Assembly: GCA_030141605.1 (NCBI GenBank)
Contig: JAQGDQ010000260.1
Location: 102,501 to 166,500 of the forward strand
DNA from: Tubiluchus corallicola
Lineage: Eukaryota > Priapulida > Priapulimorpha > Priapulimorphida > Tubiluchidae
Direction: 5' to 3'
DNA: 64,000 nucleotides
The notes under the pieces are model-generated. The model worked only from the letters and a program-made list of their open reading frames with translations, was not told the DNA's origin and did not search any database. Below, piece after piece: positions 28,001 to 33,992 of the stretch; positions within the stretch are counted from its first letter, which is position 1, and every line of letters starts with the position of its first letter. The translations under genes were made by a program, and so were the position numbers.

Positions 28001-31000
28001 AATTATGATTAAGTTACATTTAGTTTTTACAGGAATGCACAAATCTGTAATTGTAAGAATGTTCGTATGTTGGCCAAATAAACAAACCTTGAAATCTGAT
28101 GTCTGAGTTCATATAACCTGGCCGTTTTACGAATTTTGTAATCATTTACTGATAGTCAATTTTCTGCCTCTTGTTAAATCTGTGCAAAGTGCACAGTCCT
28201 TCACTGCCAATATTGCTGTCACTAGCAAAATGTAATAATAATAAATAATTTAATATTCATTTAGCCATGTAGCCACATGTGAAATCTTTTGCAGGTACAC
28301 TGACATGGAGAGTGAAGATTATTCATTCTATCAAGGGCTTGAGTTTCTCATGGAACATCAAGTAATCGACCTCGGTTATGAACTTACCTTCAGTACGGAG
28401 GTTCAAGAGTTTGGTGTGACGGAGATTCGTGATCTCATTCCAGACGGGCGCAACAAAACCGTACATGAAGGAAACAAGTTCGAATACGTCCGTCTGGTCT
28501 GTCAGGTAGCTGTCACTGTTTCTATTTAATTTGTTGATGTCGTTTTGCTCTTTTCAAATGATGCGCTTCCTAGATGTGTCATAAATCTTCATAAATGCGT
28601 AAGCTGTTGGTGTTTACGGCTGCCAATAGAAATCATATAAAATCGCAGCGTTTTTACAGTTTCAGGAATCTAGAGTCAGGATATTTTCCGTAGAAAAATA
28701 ACTGCATCATTTTTTCTACTTCATTTTTTTCCTTAGGAAGTAAACTACTAGCATACATTAACAATTTTACTGGTAAACAGTTTAACAGTTTGTTTTGAAT
28801 GAAGTAGATCGTCTCTTTATTTGATTTATCAAATAATTAATTTATTAATTTTAGATGAAGATGACGGGTGCCATTAGGCAGCAACTTAATGCATTCCTCG
28901 AAGGGTTCTACGATATTATTCCCAAAATGCTGATTTCTATTTTCAACGAGCAAGAGCTGGAGCTGCTGATTTCTGGACTGCCGACTGTTGATATTGATGA
29001 TTTGAAGGCTAACACAGAATACCACAAGTACCAGTCTAGCTCTCTGCAGGTATGTATTTTTAAAATATATGCTGACTTTTCATGTGAGTTAAATATTGCA
29101 CTGTATGGATTCGGCAGGAGGTGTGCACTTACTACAGTATTCCTCATTTTCTCTGGTTTTTATGTTTGTATGTATTTGCTATAACAGCCTATAATCATTA
29201 CCATTTTTGCTGGGAGGAATCACAACAAATACCCTGGTTACTGCAACGCGGTCACAAAAATACATGTGCTTTAAGCAATGGCTTTAGTATACTTACAAAT
29301 TAAAAACAAAGCAGTGATTGACTAACACTGACACTCGTCAGGGTGTGTGTATGTGACTTCAGACAGCTTTGCTTGGTTGGGCCAGTAGCTCAAATGGTAA
29401 AGCAATTTGCCATGTAAGCAGGGATGTTCTGGGTTCGCATCCTGTGTTGGTTAAAAATTTTTCAGTGCCTTCTCTTTTGGTTAATTATTATGGTAATTGT
29501 TGTAAGCATGATACCTTTCTTAACGTGTGTTAAATACTATACGATCATTGCAGCATTGAACTATCAACAAGGTTCATTACTTTTAGAGTTGAATTATAAG
29601 ATAAGGGATTGAATGTCATCTGTTTTCTTCTCACGAAATTGACAGATTTTGTTGTTGAAAATAATTTTGTTTATTGTTATTTCATAGCGTCTGATCTTTT
29701 AATGTTTATGATCTAATTCTCTTTCTGTCTCTGTCTAACCAATATGTCACATGAGTAACAATAATATAAGAGAATATCATCTATGCTTTGTGTTTTAAAG
29801 TGTAAACATAATTTGTATGGTTTTTATGCAATTTCGTTCCAGTAAGTACAATAAGTTCTGATTGAGAAGTTATACTGAACAGATTTGGGAATTTGCAAAC
29901 TGAATGTGGCTCCTGTTATGCCTGCAGGTCAACAATGCAGTGAAATTGTGTAATCACTTTAGCATTAAGAGTCCTGCCATTTACTGATAATTCCTTAGTG
30001 AATGTGAAAACTTGTTATGTGATTTAATCTCTTTTATTTTTATAACGTGCTGTAGACAAAAATATTTTATGGTGACAAATTAAAATAAGTAAGTGCTTCG
30101 TCATTCATTTTATCCATTTTGTCTAACATTTTAAAGATTAGTATCCATATAACAAAATCATGCCTAAATGTTCTCAAGTTTCTTGTGCGCAGTTATACAA
30201 AAGCTGGTTCACAATGTCGAGCATACAATGATTTCATTTCTTGAAATAAAGTTTGAAATCGAAACATTTCAATCTTGCATCATAGCTACTTATGTAACAC
30301 TCATATCTCATAAACCTCATATATAACAATTAAATTTGAAATGTGCTTGTAATAGTATCACCGGAAAAACAGGGTCGATCTGTACATGTGTTTACTGTTT
30401 TAGTTATCAGAATTGAGGAAAAGTAAACGACAAATCAAAAAATACAGATTTCGTAACTTCTTACATCCACCCGTTTATCGTAACAGCTCTACTAGCAAAG
30501 TAAAGTGGCTCACTGTTTCTTCTACTGGCATTTTTACCCGAACTTACGCATATTTTTTTAACAACAATGCCATGTGAATGATTGCTTTCATTAGTCCTGC
30601 TGTTTGTTTCTTGTGTGACCTGCATTGATGTTTGTTCCTGTCCTCTAGTAGTTGACAGAGGAATCACATTGGCTTTGTCTTTGATAGAGGAATCACACAA
30701 AATTGTTTGCCGCACTTTCTGTTTTATCAGCGGTATTCTTGTCATGAAAATGATCGGATTCACCAGTGAATTCAGTCTGAACACCATATCCAACATAGGG
30801 ATTATTTTATACGCTTCAAGTGTCATACCAGTTACCGTTACACTAATTACCACATAAATGTATAAAGGCAACCAGAGTAACACATAAGTGCTTGACACTA
30901 GAATGATAGTTTTCAAGGCTTTGCTGTTGGTTCCCATTGTACTGTTCTTTGACAGCTTTGCTTTCGTATGACTGTTCTTTTTTACGGCAGCGTAAATGCC

Positions 31001-33295
31001 CACGTATAGGATTGTTGAGATTAACACTGCAATGGAGAATAATGTTGTTGTTATGACTGTAAATACGGGTAAAAATGGTCCACTTAGGCAAATGAAGGTC
31101 TTGAAAAATTCATTTATGTTGCCTGATCGACTGGCTTTGTTGAAATCCGTGACGGCCGGTATCAAAGCATAAATGAATGACAAGATAGCAATGGTGCAGC
31201 CACATGCAACGACTTTTTTTGTGGTTAGTCCTTTTGAAAGTGGATAAATTATCCTTATGTATCGATCCAGTGATAGAAGCACTATGGCGTATGATGAGTC
31301 GATAAAGCCGAACAAATGGCATACGGCACTCATCCAACACCAGGTTGCTTTATCTGTTAGAATATCGTAATTCATATCAATTCCAAGAATAAAGAATTTA
31401 AGAATACAGAATACTCCACTGAAAGCATCTCCCACGGCTACGAAAGCCACTGCCGCCATTGAAGCGCTTGTTCTCTTCATGGTTAATACGGCAATGATAA
31501 CGGCTCCGTTGCAACAGAGAATGCAGCATCCCAGGACAAAGCAAAATGCAAAAATCATCCTGTAATGTAACCGCAGCTGTAGATCAAAATAAAAAGGCTC
31601 CGCTTTAGTGTGATTTCTGTCTGCAAGAAGAGCTATGAGTGACTTATTACCTGCTTCCATTCTTATACTCTGCCACTTTTTCGGAGGTCGTGTTCTGCGA
31701 AACAGCGACGTTGAAATGAGGTTTACGTGCAGGAGGTGCTCGCGTGTTTTATGACGTCTTTTCACATCTCAGTGTTCAGGCGCATGGGAAATTCCCTCTG
31801 CTCTTTGTTGCGCCTTTTCTGTAACAACAATCTTTTGTTGCCTTGCGTAATGTTAGCACTTTTGACGTACAAGAAGAGATTGTTTTAGTAATCATAAAAT
31901 GTAACAATTTCCGATCAAAGCTATCGATTTCAAAGCCATTTTGAATTCCTCTGTGCGAGCTGCCCTTTTGAATGTCCTTCAGAAAATAAGTAATATAGAT
32001 GAAGTATATTGTGAGCCATTGACTGTAAGTGAATTAAATAACATGAAAAAGGACTATTGAGAGGATTGAAAGAAACCTTCACATTCAACATATTGTAAAG
32101 CGTTTCGTGTAGGAAGAAAAAGTTCCCAATAGTTTGTACTGACAATATTGTTAATAATATTGCTAATATCTATCATTAATAATTACAAACAATTAAAATG
32201 GCTCTATCAACAAAGTGCAAAATGCAATTTTGATGTTTATTTGGTAATTTTCTGTGTTTCAGGTTCAGTGGTTCTGGCGAGCGTTACGATCGTTCGATCA
32301 AGCAGACAGAGCCAAATTTCTACAATTTGTTACGGGAACATCAAAGGTCCCGCTTCAAGGCTTTGCCTCTTTGGAAGGAATGAATGGAGCTCAGAAATTC
32401 CAGATACACCGGGACGACCGTTCCACAGATCGTTTGCCTTCAGCGCATACGTGGTACGTCTGTCATTCTGAACATGTAGTTTGTTGACTAATTTAGGATA
32501 TCTACTAGCAATTACATGAAATTATTAATTAATAAATTTAAACTTTGGCAAACAGTAGTGGTAATGGATTAAAAATAGCTCTAAGGTCTAGTTAGTACTG
32601 ACTGGATTTAATTGTTGGTTTTTACATGGAATGAAATTTCGTAGACATAATGTATTGCAATGTAAAAATAGTATGTATTAAATTACTTACATTGTTTTAT
32701 CATGCGTGTTTACTTTATTAACATGGTGTAAAGCTGAAGCAAATAAGTTTATTATTAGTATTCAGCTAGTGACATAGATCTCAAAGTGGAAGTGATCTTT
32801 CATACTAGCAGCATGCTTTCTTCTCACATGGGGTTTGTGCAAGTGCAACGATGCTTACTGCACATGTGTGAACTGAGTATGTTCAAATAATAATAATAAT
32901 AATAATTTTGTTTAGGACATAGTCCAGGGAGAACACCATAAGTAACTCAATACTTATTTCCAAGTGGTCCCGATTATTATTACCCGCATGTTATTTCGAT
33001 AAATCCGTGTGCTTGGTCGAACAACCTGCAGTACCATTTTTTTAAGTCTTTGGTTATGACTTAGTCGGGAGTTGAACTGGCGATCACTGGGGTGGGAAGC
33101 GAGCACGCTATCATTGAGCTACGCCACCCGGTAGCAATGTACAAATGCTAATTTGTAAAACAGTGACTAAGTTACTTTTTCTTTTTTTTCAGCTTCAACC
33201 AGCTGGATTTACCGGCATACGAGACATACGACAAACTGCGAACAATGTTACTAAAAGCAGTGCAGGAGTGCTCAGAAGGATTCGGACTGGCGTAA
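977..33295 (+). CDS. HUWE1: HUWE1, HECT-type E3 ubiquitin ligase, C-terminal 1,854 residues (5' partial, 26 exons)
   Basis: HUWE1 transfers ubiquitin from an E2 to substrates through a catalytic cysteine in its C-terminal HECT domain; known substrates of the family include p53, MCL1, MYC and histones. The exons are 977-1078, 2800-3007, 4614-4746, 5780-5900, 6356-6549, 7522-7858, 9186-9422, 10731-10877, 12212-12465, 13614-13887, 15216-16014, 17103-17348, 17981-18120, 18601-18767, 20021-20178, 20985-21107, 22529-22722, 24113-24223, 25050-25291, 25403-25535, 26523-26798, 27313-27583, 28295-28505, 28855-29049, 32263-32453 and 33193-33295. All introns are GT-AG and the phases match at every junction. 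In order the protein shows an acidic/basic coiled segment (e5), Ser/Thr/Pro-rich linkers (e6-e8), UBM motifs (e9-e10), an armadillo-like block (e11-e12), linkers, and HECT (e21-e26) ending in SEGFGLA as in human. Human HUWE1 has 4,374 residues, so the UBA, WWE and upstream parts lie outside the window. Exon numbers e1-e26 are local. Confidence 0.97.
1699..2297. other. Assembly gap (599 N)
   Basis: The run of N lies in the HUWE1 intron between e1 and e2. Open frames that span it are meaningless. The true length and content are unknown. Confidence 0.99.
2800..3007 (+). CDS. HUWE1: HUWE1 exon e2
   Basis: The acceptor is ACATTTGTAG and the donor GTTAGT. The exon encodes a basic His/Gln/Arg-rich stretch ([11 protein letters not shown], then [17 protein letters not shown]) and leaves in phase 2, so the Arg codon CG|A is completed by e3. 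Confidence 0.88.
3138..3559. mobile_element. Possible hAT-like non-autonomous element in HUWE1 intron 2
   Basis: The right end reads, on the minus strand, TAGGACTGAGACGGTTAACC. The left end (TAGGCAGTTAGAC then TTTTTAACC) is a degenerate inverted match. GGTTAACCGTTT and related motifs recur near both ends. No convincing target-site duplication was found, so the borders are uncertain. Confidence 0.4.
4614..4746 (+). CDS. HUWE1: HUWE1 exon e3
   Basis: The exon follows TGGCTGCAG and encodes [14 protein letters not shown], matching the human RLLGPSAAADILQL block, then the [14 protein letters not shown] segment. It ends in phase 0 at GAG|GTTTGA, a weak donor supported by the in-frame join to e4. 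Confidence 0.9.
5780..5900 (+). CDS. HUWE1: HUWE1 exon e4
   Basis: The exon encodes [20 protein letters not shown] followed by MHDAVI, almost identical to the human [20 protein letters not shown] block. It leaves in phase 1 at a GTGATT donor. Confidence 0.94.
6356..6549 (+). CDS. HUWE1: HUWE1 exon e5 (charged coiled segment)
   Basis: The acceptor is ACCTATTTAG and the donor GTGAGT. The exon encodes a Glu/Lys-rich predicted helix ([20 protein letters not shown]) corresponding to the human EERREKRRKQLAEEE region. It runs from phase 1 to phase 0. Confidence 0.92.
7040..7350. repeat. Degenerate tandem repeat, about 62-bp unit, in HUWE1 intron 5
   Basis: Four to five imperfect copies of a unit containing GTGCCAAATATTTGTACATT, a TAGCATCTGTAGTTTGCTG stretch and TTTTTCACAGCTAGCAATT. 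The open reading frame on the minus strand across the array is a by-product of the repeat. Confidence 0.85.
7522..7858 (+). CDS. HUWE1: HUWE1 exon e6 (Ser/Thr/Pro-rich linker)
   Basis: The acceptor is GTCTTCCAG and the donor GTAAGT. The exon encodes a disordered linker rich in Ser, Thr, Ala and Pro. It is poorly conserved, as expected for this part of HUWE1, and is supported by strong splice sites and frame continuity. Confidence 0.88.
7954..8341. mobile_element. Non-autonomous DNA element, family D copy 1, HUWE1 intron 6
   Basis: Terminal inverted repeats begin TAAGCCTTTTCAC and end GTGAAAAGGCTTA. It is flanked by TTAA on the left and TTCA on the right. A related copy lies in the opposite orientation at 13095-13527. 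No transposase frame is present. Confidence 0.7.
9186..9422 (+). CDS. HUWE1: HUWE1 exon e7 (linker, phase 1-1)
   Basis: The exon encodes [20 protein letters not shown] and a Pro-rich stretch ending [14 protein letters not shown]. It has 237 bases and is symmetric (phase 1 in and out). A second AG nine bases downstream (exon start 9195) would also keep the frame. Confidence 0.87.
10135..10240. repeat. Short dispersed repeat similar to 12800-12905
   Basis: This stretch shares GTGCTAGA, TGGGACGYCC and TTTAGYTGGRATCRAA in the same order with 12800-12905. Both lie in HUWE1 introns (7 and 9). Class unknown. Confidence 0.4.
10731..10877 (+). CDS. HUWE1: HUWE1 exon e8 (linker, phase 1-1)
   Basis: The exon has 147 bases and is symmetric in phase 1. 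It encodes [19 protein letters not shown] followed by a Ser/Gln-rich linker. The donor is GTAAGA. Confidence 0.86.
11241..11915. mobile_element. TTAA-flanked-type DNA element, family T copy A, HUWE1 intron 8
   Basis: The ends are a perfect 12-bp inverted repeat, CTCCTTCAGGAC and GTCCTGAAGGAG. The flanks are CTAA on the left and, one base beyond the right repeat, TAAA. It is homologous over nearly its whole length, in inverse orientation, to 21643-22356. No coding capacity was seen. Confidence 0.75.
12212..12465 (+). CDS. HUWE1: HUWE1 exon e9 (UBM 1 and start of UBM 2)
   Basis: The exon encodes [20 protein letters not shown] and later [16 protein letters not shown]. Both match the leucine-proline core of ubiquitin-binding UBM motifs in human HUWE1 ([17 protein letters not shown] and [16 protein letters not shown]). 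The second motif is completed in e10. The donor is GTGAGT, phase 0. Confidence 0.95.
12800..12905. repeat. Short dispersed repeat similar to 10135-10240
   Basis: The second copy of the short repeat, with TCTGGGACGCCCAACTG and AGTTGGGATCGAATC. It lies in HUWE1 intron 9. Confidence 0.4.
13095..13527. mobile_element. Family D copy 2 (inverted), HUWE1 intron 9
   Basis: It begins TAAGCTTTTTCACAGTTCCA and ends with a degenerate inverted repeat (AAACTGTGAAAATGCGTA). Internal sequence such as CCAGCGATTGATAATGATCG matches the other end of copy 1 in reverse. Confidence 0.65.
13614..13887 (+). CDS. HUWE1: HUWE1 exon e10 (UBM 3)
   Basis: The exon opens with [13 protein letters not shown] and continues with [20 protein letters not shown] and [17 protein letters not shown], matching human [20 protein letters not shown] and the block after it. 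The donor is at TAG|GTTATG. The alternative GT at 13896 breaks the frame with e11. Confidence 0.95.
13888..15215. other. HUWE1 intron 10; no defined element
   Basis: A 1.3-kb AT-rich intron. It contains two similar GATGACATCACA-type sites (about 14217 and 14710) that hint at old repeat sequence, but no clear termini could be drawn. Confidence 0.4.
15216..16014 (+). CDS. HUWE1: HUWE1 exon e11 (conserved helical block)
   Basis: At 799 bases this is the largest exon. It encodes the highly conserved block from [20 protein letters not shown] through [16 protein letters not shown] and [14 protein letters not shown] to [20 protein letters not shown]. These follow the human order closely and form an armadillo-like helical part of the ring-shaped ligase. 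It leaves in phase 2. Confidence 0.97.
16491..17048. mobile_element. hAT-like non-autonomous element, HUWE1 intron 11
   Basis: The terminal inverted repeats are AAGGGATGTTAATGATA on the left and TAGGGATGTTAAACGATACA on the minus strand at the right. The flanking 8-bp sequences TTGTATTA and GTGTATTG match at 6 of 8 positions, as expected for an old hAT duplication. TATCG/CGATA motifs cluster near both ends. No transposase frame. Confidence 0.75.
17103..17348 (+). CDS. HUWE1: HUWE1 exon e12
   Basis: The exon encodes [20 protein letters not shown] and [18 protein letters not shown], matching human SPLGQLMNMLSHPVIRRSS and the following helix. The phase is 2 in and 2 out, with donor GTTAGT. Confidence 0.96.
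17400..17945. repeat. Degenerate tandem repeat, about 40-44 bp unit, HUWE1 intron 12
   Basis: The unit reads roughly CAGTTAAGTGTCTAGGTTTG then TTATATAACATAGATT. About ten diverged copies fill most of the intron between e12 and e13. Confidence 0.8.
17981..18120 (+). CDS. HUWE1: HUWE1 exon e13 (linker)
   Basis: The acceptor is TTTTCTCTTGCAG. The exon encodes a polar linker ([20 protein letters not shown] and onward) in a region that is Thr/Ser-rich and variable in human. The donor GTACAT is modest; the phase-1 join to e14 supports it. Confidence 0.8.
18345..18535. mobile_element. Partial copy of family T (copy C), HUWE1 intron 13
   Basis: This matches the left internal part of copy B (ACATTATATTTGATAATTTT, then CACACAATGRATTTTCATRC, and the ACAGTATCA segment) in the same orientation. 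The termini were not found, so it is a fragment. Confidence 0.6.
18601..18767 (+). CDS. HUWE1: HUWE1 exon e14
   Basis: The exon encodes a linker ending [14 protein letters not shown], aligning with human SGLTENQLQLSVEVL just before the conserved SEEGLEDAANVLLQLS block. It ends in phase 0 at GAG|GTACTG. Confidence 0.9.
19545..19915. repeat. TATGT / TGTGC pentanucleotide array, HUWE1 intron 14
   Basis: The array begins as TGTGC-type units and becomes a nearly pure TTATG array between about 19740 and 19856. Long open frames rich in MLCYV across it are repeat artefacts. Confidence 0.95.
20021..20178 (+). CDS. HUWE1: HUWE1 exon e15
   Basis: The exon encodes [19 protein letters not shown] and [19 protein letters not shown], matching the human conserved helical repeat. 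It lies directly after the pentamer-repeat intron. The acceptor is GTATTTCAG, and it leaves in phase 2. Confidence 0.95.
20985..21107 (+). CDS. HUWE1: HUWE1 exon e16
   Basis: The exon encodes [20 protein letters not shown] and TSPDGTEQ, matching human [20 protein letters not shown] and LSPDGLPEEQ. The donor is GTAAGA; phase 2 in and out. Confidence 0.93.
21643..22356. mobile_element. TTAA-flanked DNA element, family T copy B, HUWE1 intron 16
   Basis: It is bounded by TTAA at 21639-21642 and 22357-22360, consistent with a TTAA target-site duplication as made by piggyBac or Kolobok elements. The ends TTTGTTCAGGAC and GTCTTGACGGAG are diverged versions of the copy A repeats. Orientation is opposite to copy A. 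Confidence 0.72.
22529..22722 (+). CDS. HUWE1: HUWE1 exon e17
   Basis: The exon encodes [20 protein letters not shown] and [19 protein letters not shown], nearly identical to human [20 protein letters not shown]. The acceptor is the less common TTATTAAG. The donor is GTGAGT, phase 1. Confidence 0.95.
22723..24112. other. HUWE1 intron 17; nothing recognised
   Basis: A 1.4-kb intron of AT-rich sequence. Bases 23360-23480 repeat GAGTTACTC/GAGTAACTC-like motifs on both strands, but no element boundary or gene was identified. Confidence 0.4.
24113..24223 (+). CDS. HUWE1: HUWE1 exon e18 (short linker, phase 1-1)
   Basis: This 111-base symmetric exon encodes [13 protein letters not shown] and [11 protein letters not shown]. 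The MDVD motif matches human SPMDVDQPSPS. The human protein has a longer linker here. Confidence 0.85.
25050..25291 (+). CDS. HUWE1: HUWE1 exon e19
   Basis: The exon encodes [20 protein letters not shown] and [20 protein letters not shown], matching the human helix [20 protein letters not shown] and [20 protein letters not shown]. It ends in phase 0. Confidence 0.96.
25403..25535 (+). CDS. HUWE1: HUWE1 exon e20
   Basis: The exon follows a short 111-base intron. It encodes a Pro/Ser linker and [12 protein letters not shown], matching human LPPDTQKFLRFA, which leads into HECT. The donor is GTGAGT, phase 1. Confidence 0.93.
26523..26798 (+). CDS. HUWE1: HUWE1 exon e21 (HECT N-lobe start)
   Basis: The exon encodes [40 protein letters not shown] and [20 protein letters not shown], close to human throughout. 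This is the extended helix before HECT and the first part of the N-lobe. Confidence 0.97.
27313..27583 (+). CDS. HUWE1: HUWE1 exon e22 (HECT N-lobe)
   Basis: The exon encodes [38 protein letters not shown] and [15 protein letters not shown], hallmark HECT N-lobe sequences. The donor is a consensus GTAAGT, phase 2. Confidence 0.98.
28295..28505 (+). CDS. HUWE1: HUWE1 exon e23 (HECT)
   Basis: The exon encodes [20 protein letters not shown] and [20 protein letters not shown], matching human closely. It ends in phase 0 after CQ. Confidence 0.98.
28855..29049 (+). CDS. HUWE1: HUWE1 exon e24 (HECT, lobe hinge region)
   Basis: The exon encodes [20 protein letters not shown] and [20 protein letters not shown], near-identical to human. 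It precedes the 3.2-kb intron that carries the GPCR gene. Confidence 0.98.
29376..29452 (+). other. tRNA-like sequence, probably a pseudogene or SINE head
   Basis: An A box (TAGCTCAAATGG) and a B box (GGGTTCGCATCC) have roughly tRNA spacing. An acceptor-like pairing (GGCCAG with TTGGTT) and an anticodon-like stem (TTTGC with GCAGG) can be drawn. The T-stem does not pair and position 33 is A instead of U, so a working tRNA is unlikely. Confidence 0.5.
30461..31765 (-). CDS. Class A (rhodopsin-like) G protein-coupled receptor, intronless, nested in HUWE1 intron 24
   Basis: Seven hydrophobic segments are visible at about residues 70-96, 103-128, 146-168, 185-206, 231-258, 283-309 and 320-341. 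Family landmarks are Asn86 (TM1), Asp113 (TM2), Cys143 paired with likely Cys226, Asp167-Arg168-Tyr169 at the end of TM3, WLP at 298-300 (TM6) and NPIIF at 336-340 (TM7). TM4 lacks the usual Trp. N-glycosylation sites NKS (40) and NHT (51) precede TM1. The first ATG gives 434 residues. Met36 (31660) gives 399 and starts a more typical N-terminus, since residues 1-35 are very basic. The receptor would sit in the plasma membrane and signal through G proteins; the ligand cannot be told. It lies antisense within the intron between e24 and e25. TTTATT at 30033-30038 is a possible poly(A) signal on its strand. Confidence 0.93.
   Translation of the reverse strand: MKRRHKTREHLLHVNLISTSLFRRTRPPKKWQSIRMEAGNKSLIALLADRNHTKAEPFYFDLQLRLHYRMIFAFCFVLGCCILCCNGAVIIAVLTMKRTSASMAAVAFVAVGDAFSGVFCILKFFILGIDMNYDILTDKATWCWMSAVCHLFGFIDSSYAIVLLSLDRYIRIIYPLSKGLTTKKVVACGCTIAILSFIYALIPAVTDFNKASRSGNINEFFKTFICLSGPFLPVFTVITTTLFSIAVLISTILYVGIYAAVKKNSHTKAKLSKNSTMGTNSKALKTIILVSSTYVLLWLPLYIYVVISVTVTGMTLEAYKIIPMLDMVFRLNSLVNPIIFMTRIPLIKQKVRQTILCDSSIKDKANVIPLSTTRGQEQTSMQVTQETNSRTNESNHSHGIVVKKICVSSGKNASRRNSEPLYFASRAVTINGWM
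32263..32453 (+). CDS. HUWE1: HUWE1 exon e25 (HECT C-lobe)
   Basis: The exon encodes [39 protein letters not shown] and [18 protein letters not shown], and ends with TG of the catalytic cysteine codon. The donor GTACGT gives phase 2. Confidence 0.98.
32886..33137 (-). mobile_element. tRNA-derived SINE, HUWE1 intron 25
   Basis: Read on the minus strand, the head (about 33137-33057) contains an A box (GTAGCTCAATGATAGCG) and a B box (CAGTTCAACTCCC) like a tRNA. An unrelated body and an (ATT)n tail at 32886-32906 follow. This is the standard order for a tRNA-derived SINE. Confidence 0.8.
33193..33295 (+). CDS. HUWE1: HUWE1 exon e26 (catalytic Cys, stop codon)
   Basis: The first base completes the TGC codon of the catalytic cysteine, followed by [20 protein letters not shown] and the terminal [10 protein letters not shown]. 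Thirty-three residues follow the cysteine, as in human HUWE1. The stop is TAA at 33293-33295. Confidence 0.98.
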
Positions 33296-33992
33296 ATTCT
33301 TACACATTGTGTTTAATCAACCACCGAATTCCCACATGCACCGTATTTACACGATTTTTGCACATTGAGCAGTTAATTGTAACATAAAAAGAAAAATGAC
33401 ATTGTAAGAATGGATTCTATTAATGATAATGATGACATGGTATAAAGCTGTTTCTGTGACCGTTTGTAACACTGTGTACGTCAGTTGGGTATTTGGTGCA
33501 CCAGGTGACACTGAAGAAGTTTTCTACAACAAATGCATCAACGTCGTTTGTTCGTGTTGCTCTTGTCTGTGGCAGAAATCTTGTGAAATGTTTGCCACAT
33601 TCTGAGAATTGATTATAATATGATGGCGTATGTGTGCAGTTTTATAATGCAAAGGAAACTATTTAGCGAGGATTACGATTATTAAATTTTATTAACATAT
33701 ATCACATTAATATCCTATGTTTTGCAAGAAATGAAGTTATGTGAGCGATTATTGACTAACTGGAGGTATGAAGATTGAAATAGATAAGAATTAATTATAT
33801 GTTTAGGGGAGGCAGGAGAGGATATCTCTGCAGTTGACGTAGTTTAAGCTGGATCTGCTGGATTTATTCATAGCAGAAACTGTAGCTAGATTTATATGTA
33901 TCGGCTGATGTAGTCGAAAGTTTGTAAGTTAGGTAAAAAAATGTAATTTGTTGTAAAGAAATAAAACTCAATAAAAACGATTAATACCATGA
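33296..33992 (+). other. HUWE1: HUWE1 3' UTR (inferred)
   Basis: This follows the TAA stop and runs to a pair of AATAAA hexamers at 33960-33965 and 33970-33975. The cleavage site is inferred to lie 10-30 bases beyond. A third AATAAA at 34190-34195 could serve a longer transcript. Confidence 0.6.
33960..33975 (+). terminator. Tandem poly(A) signals for HUWE1
   Basis: Two AATAAA hexamers start ten bases apart, about 665 bases after the HUWE1 stop codon. Confidence 0.6.
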
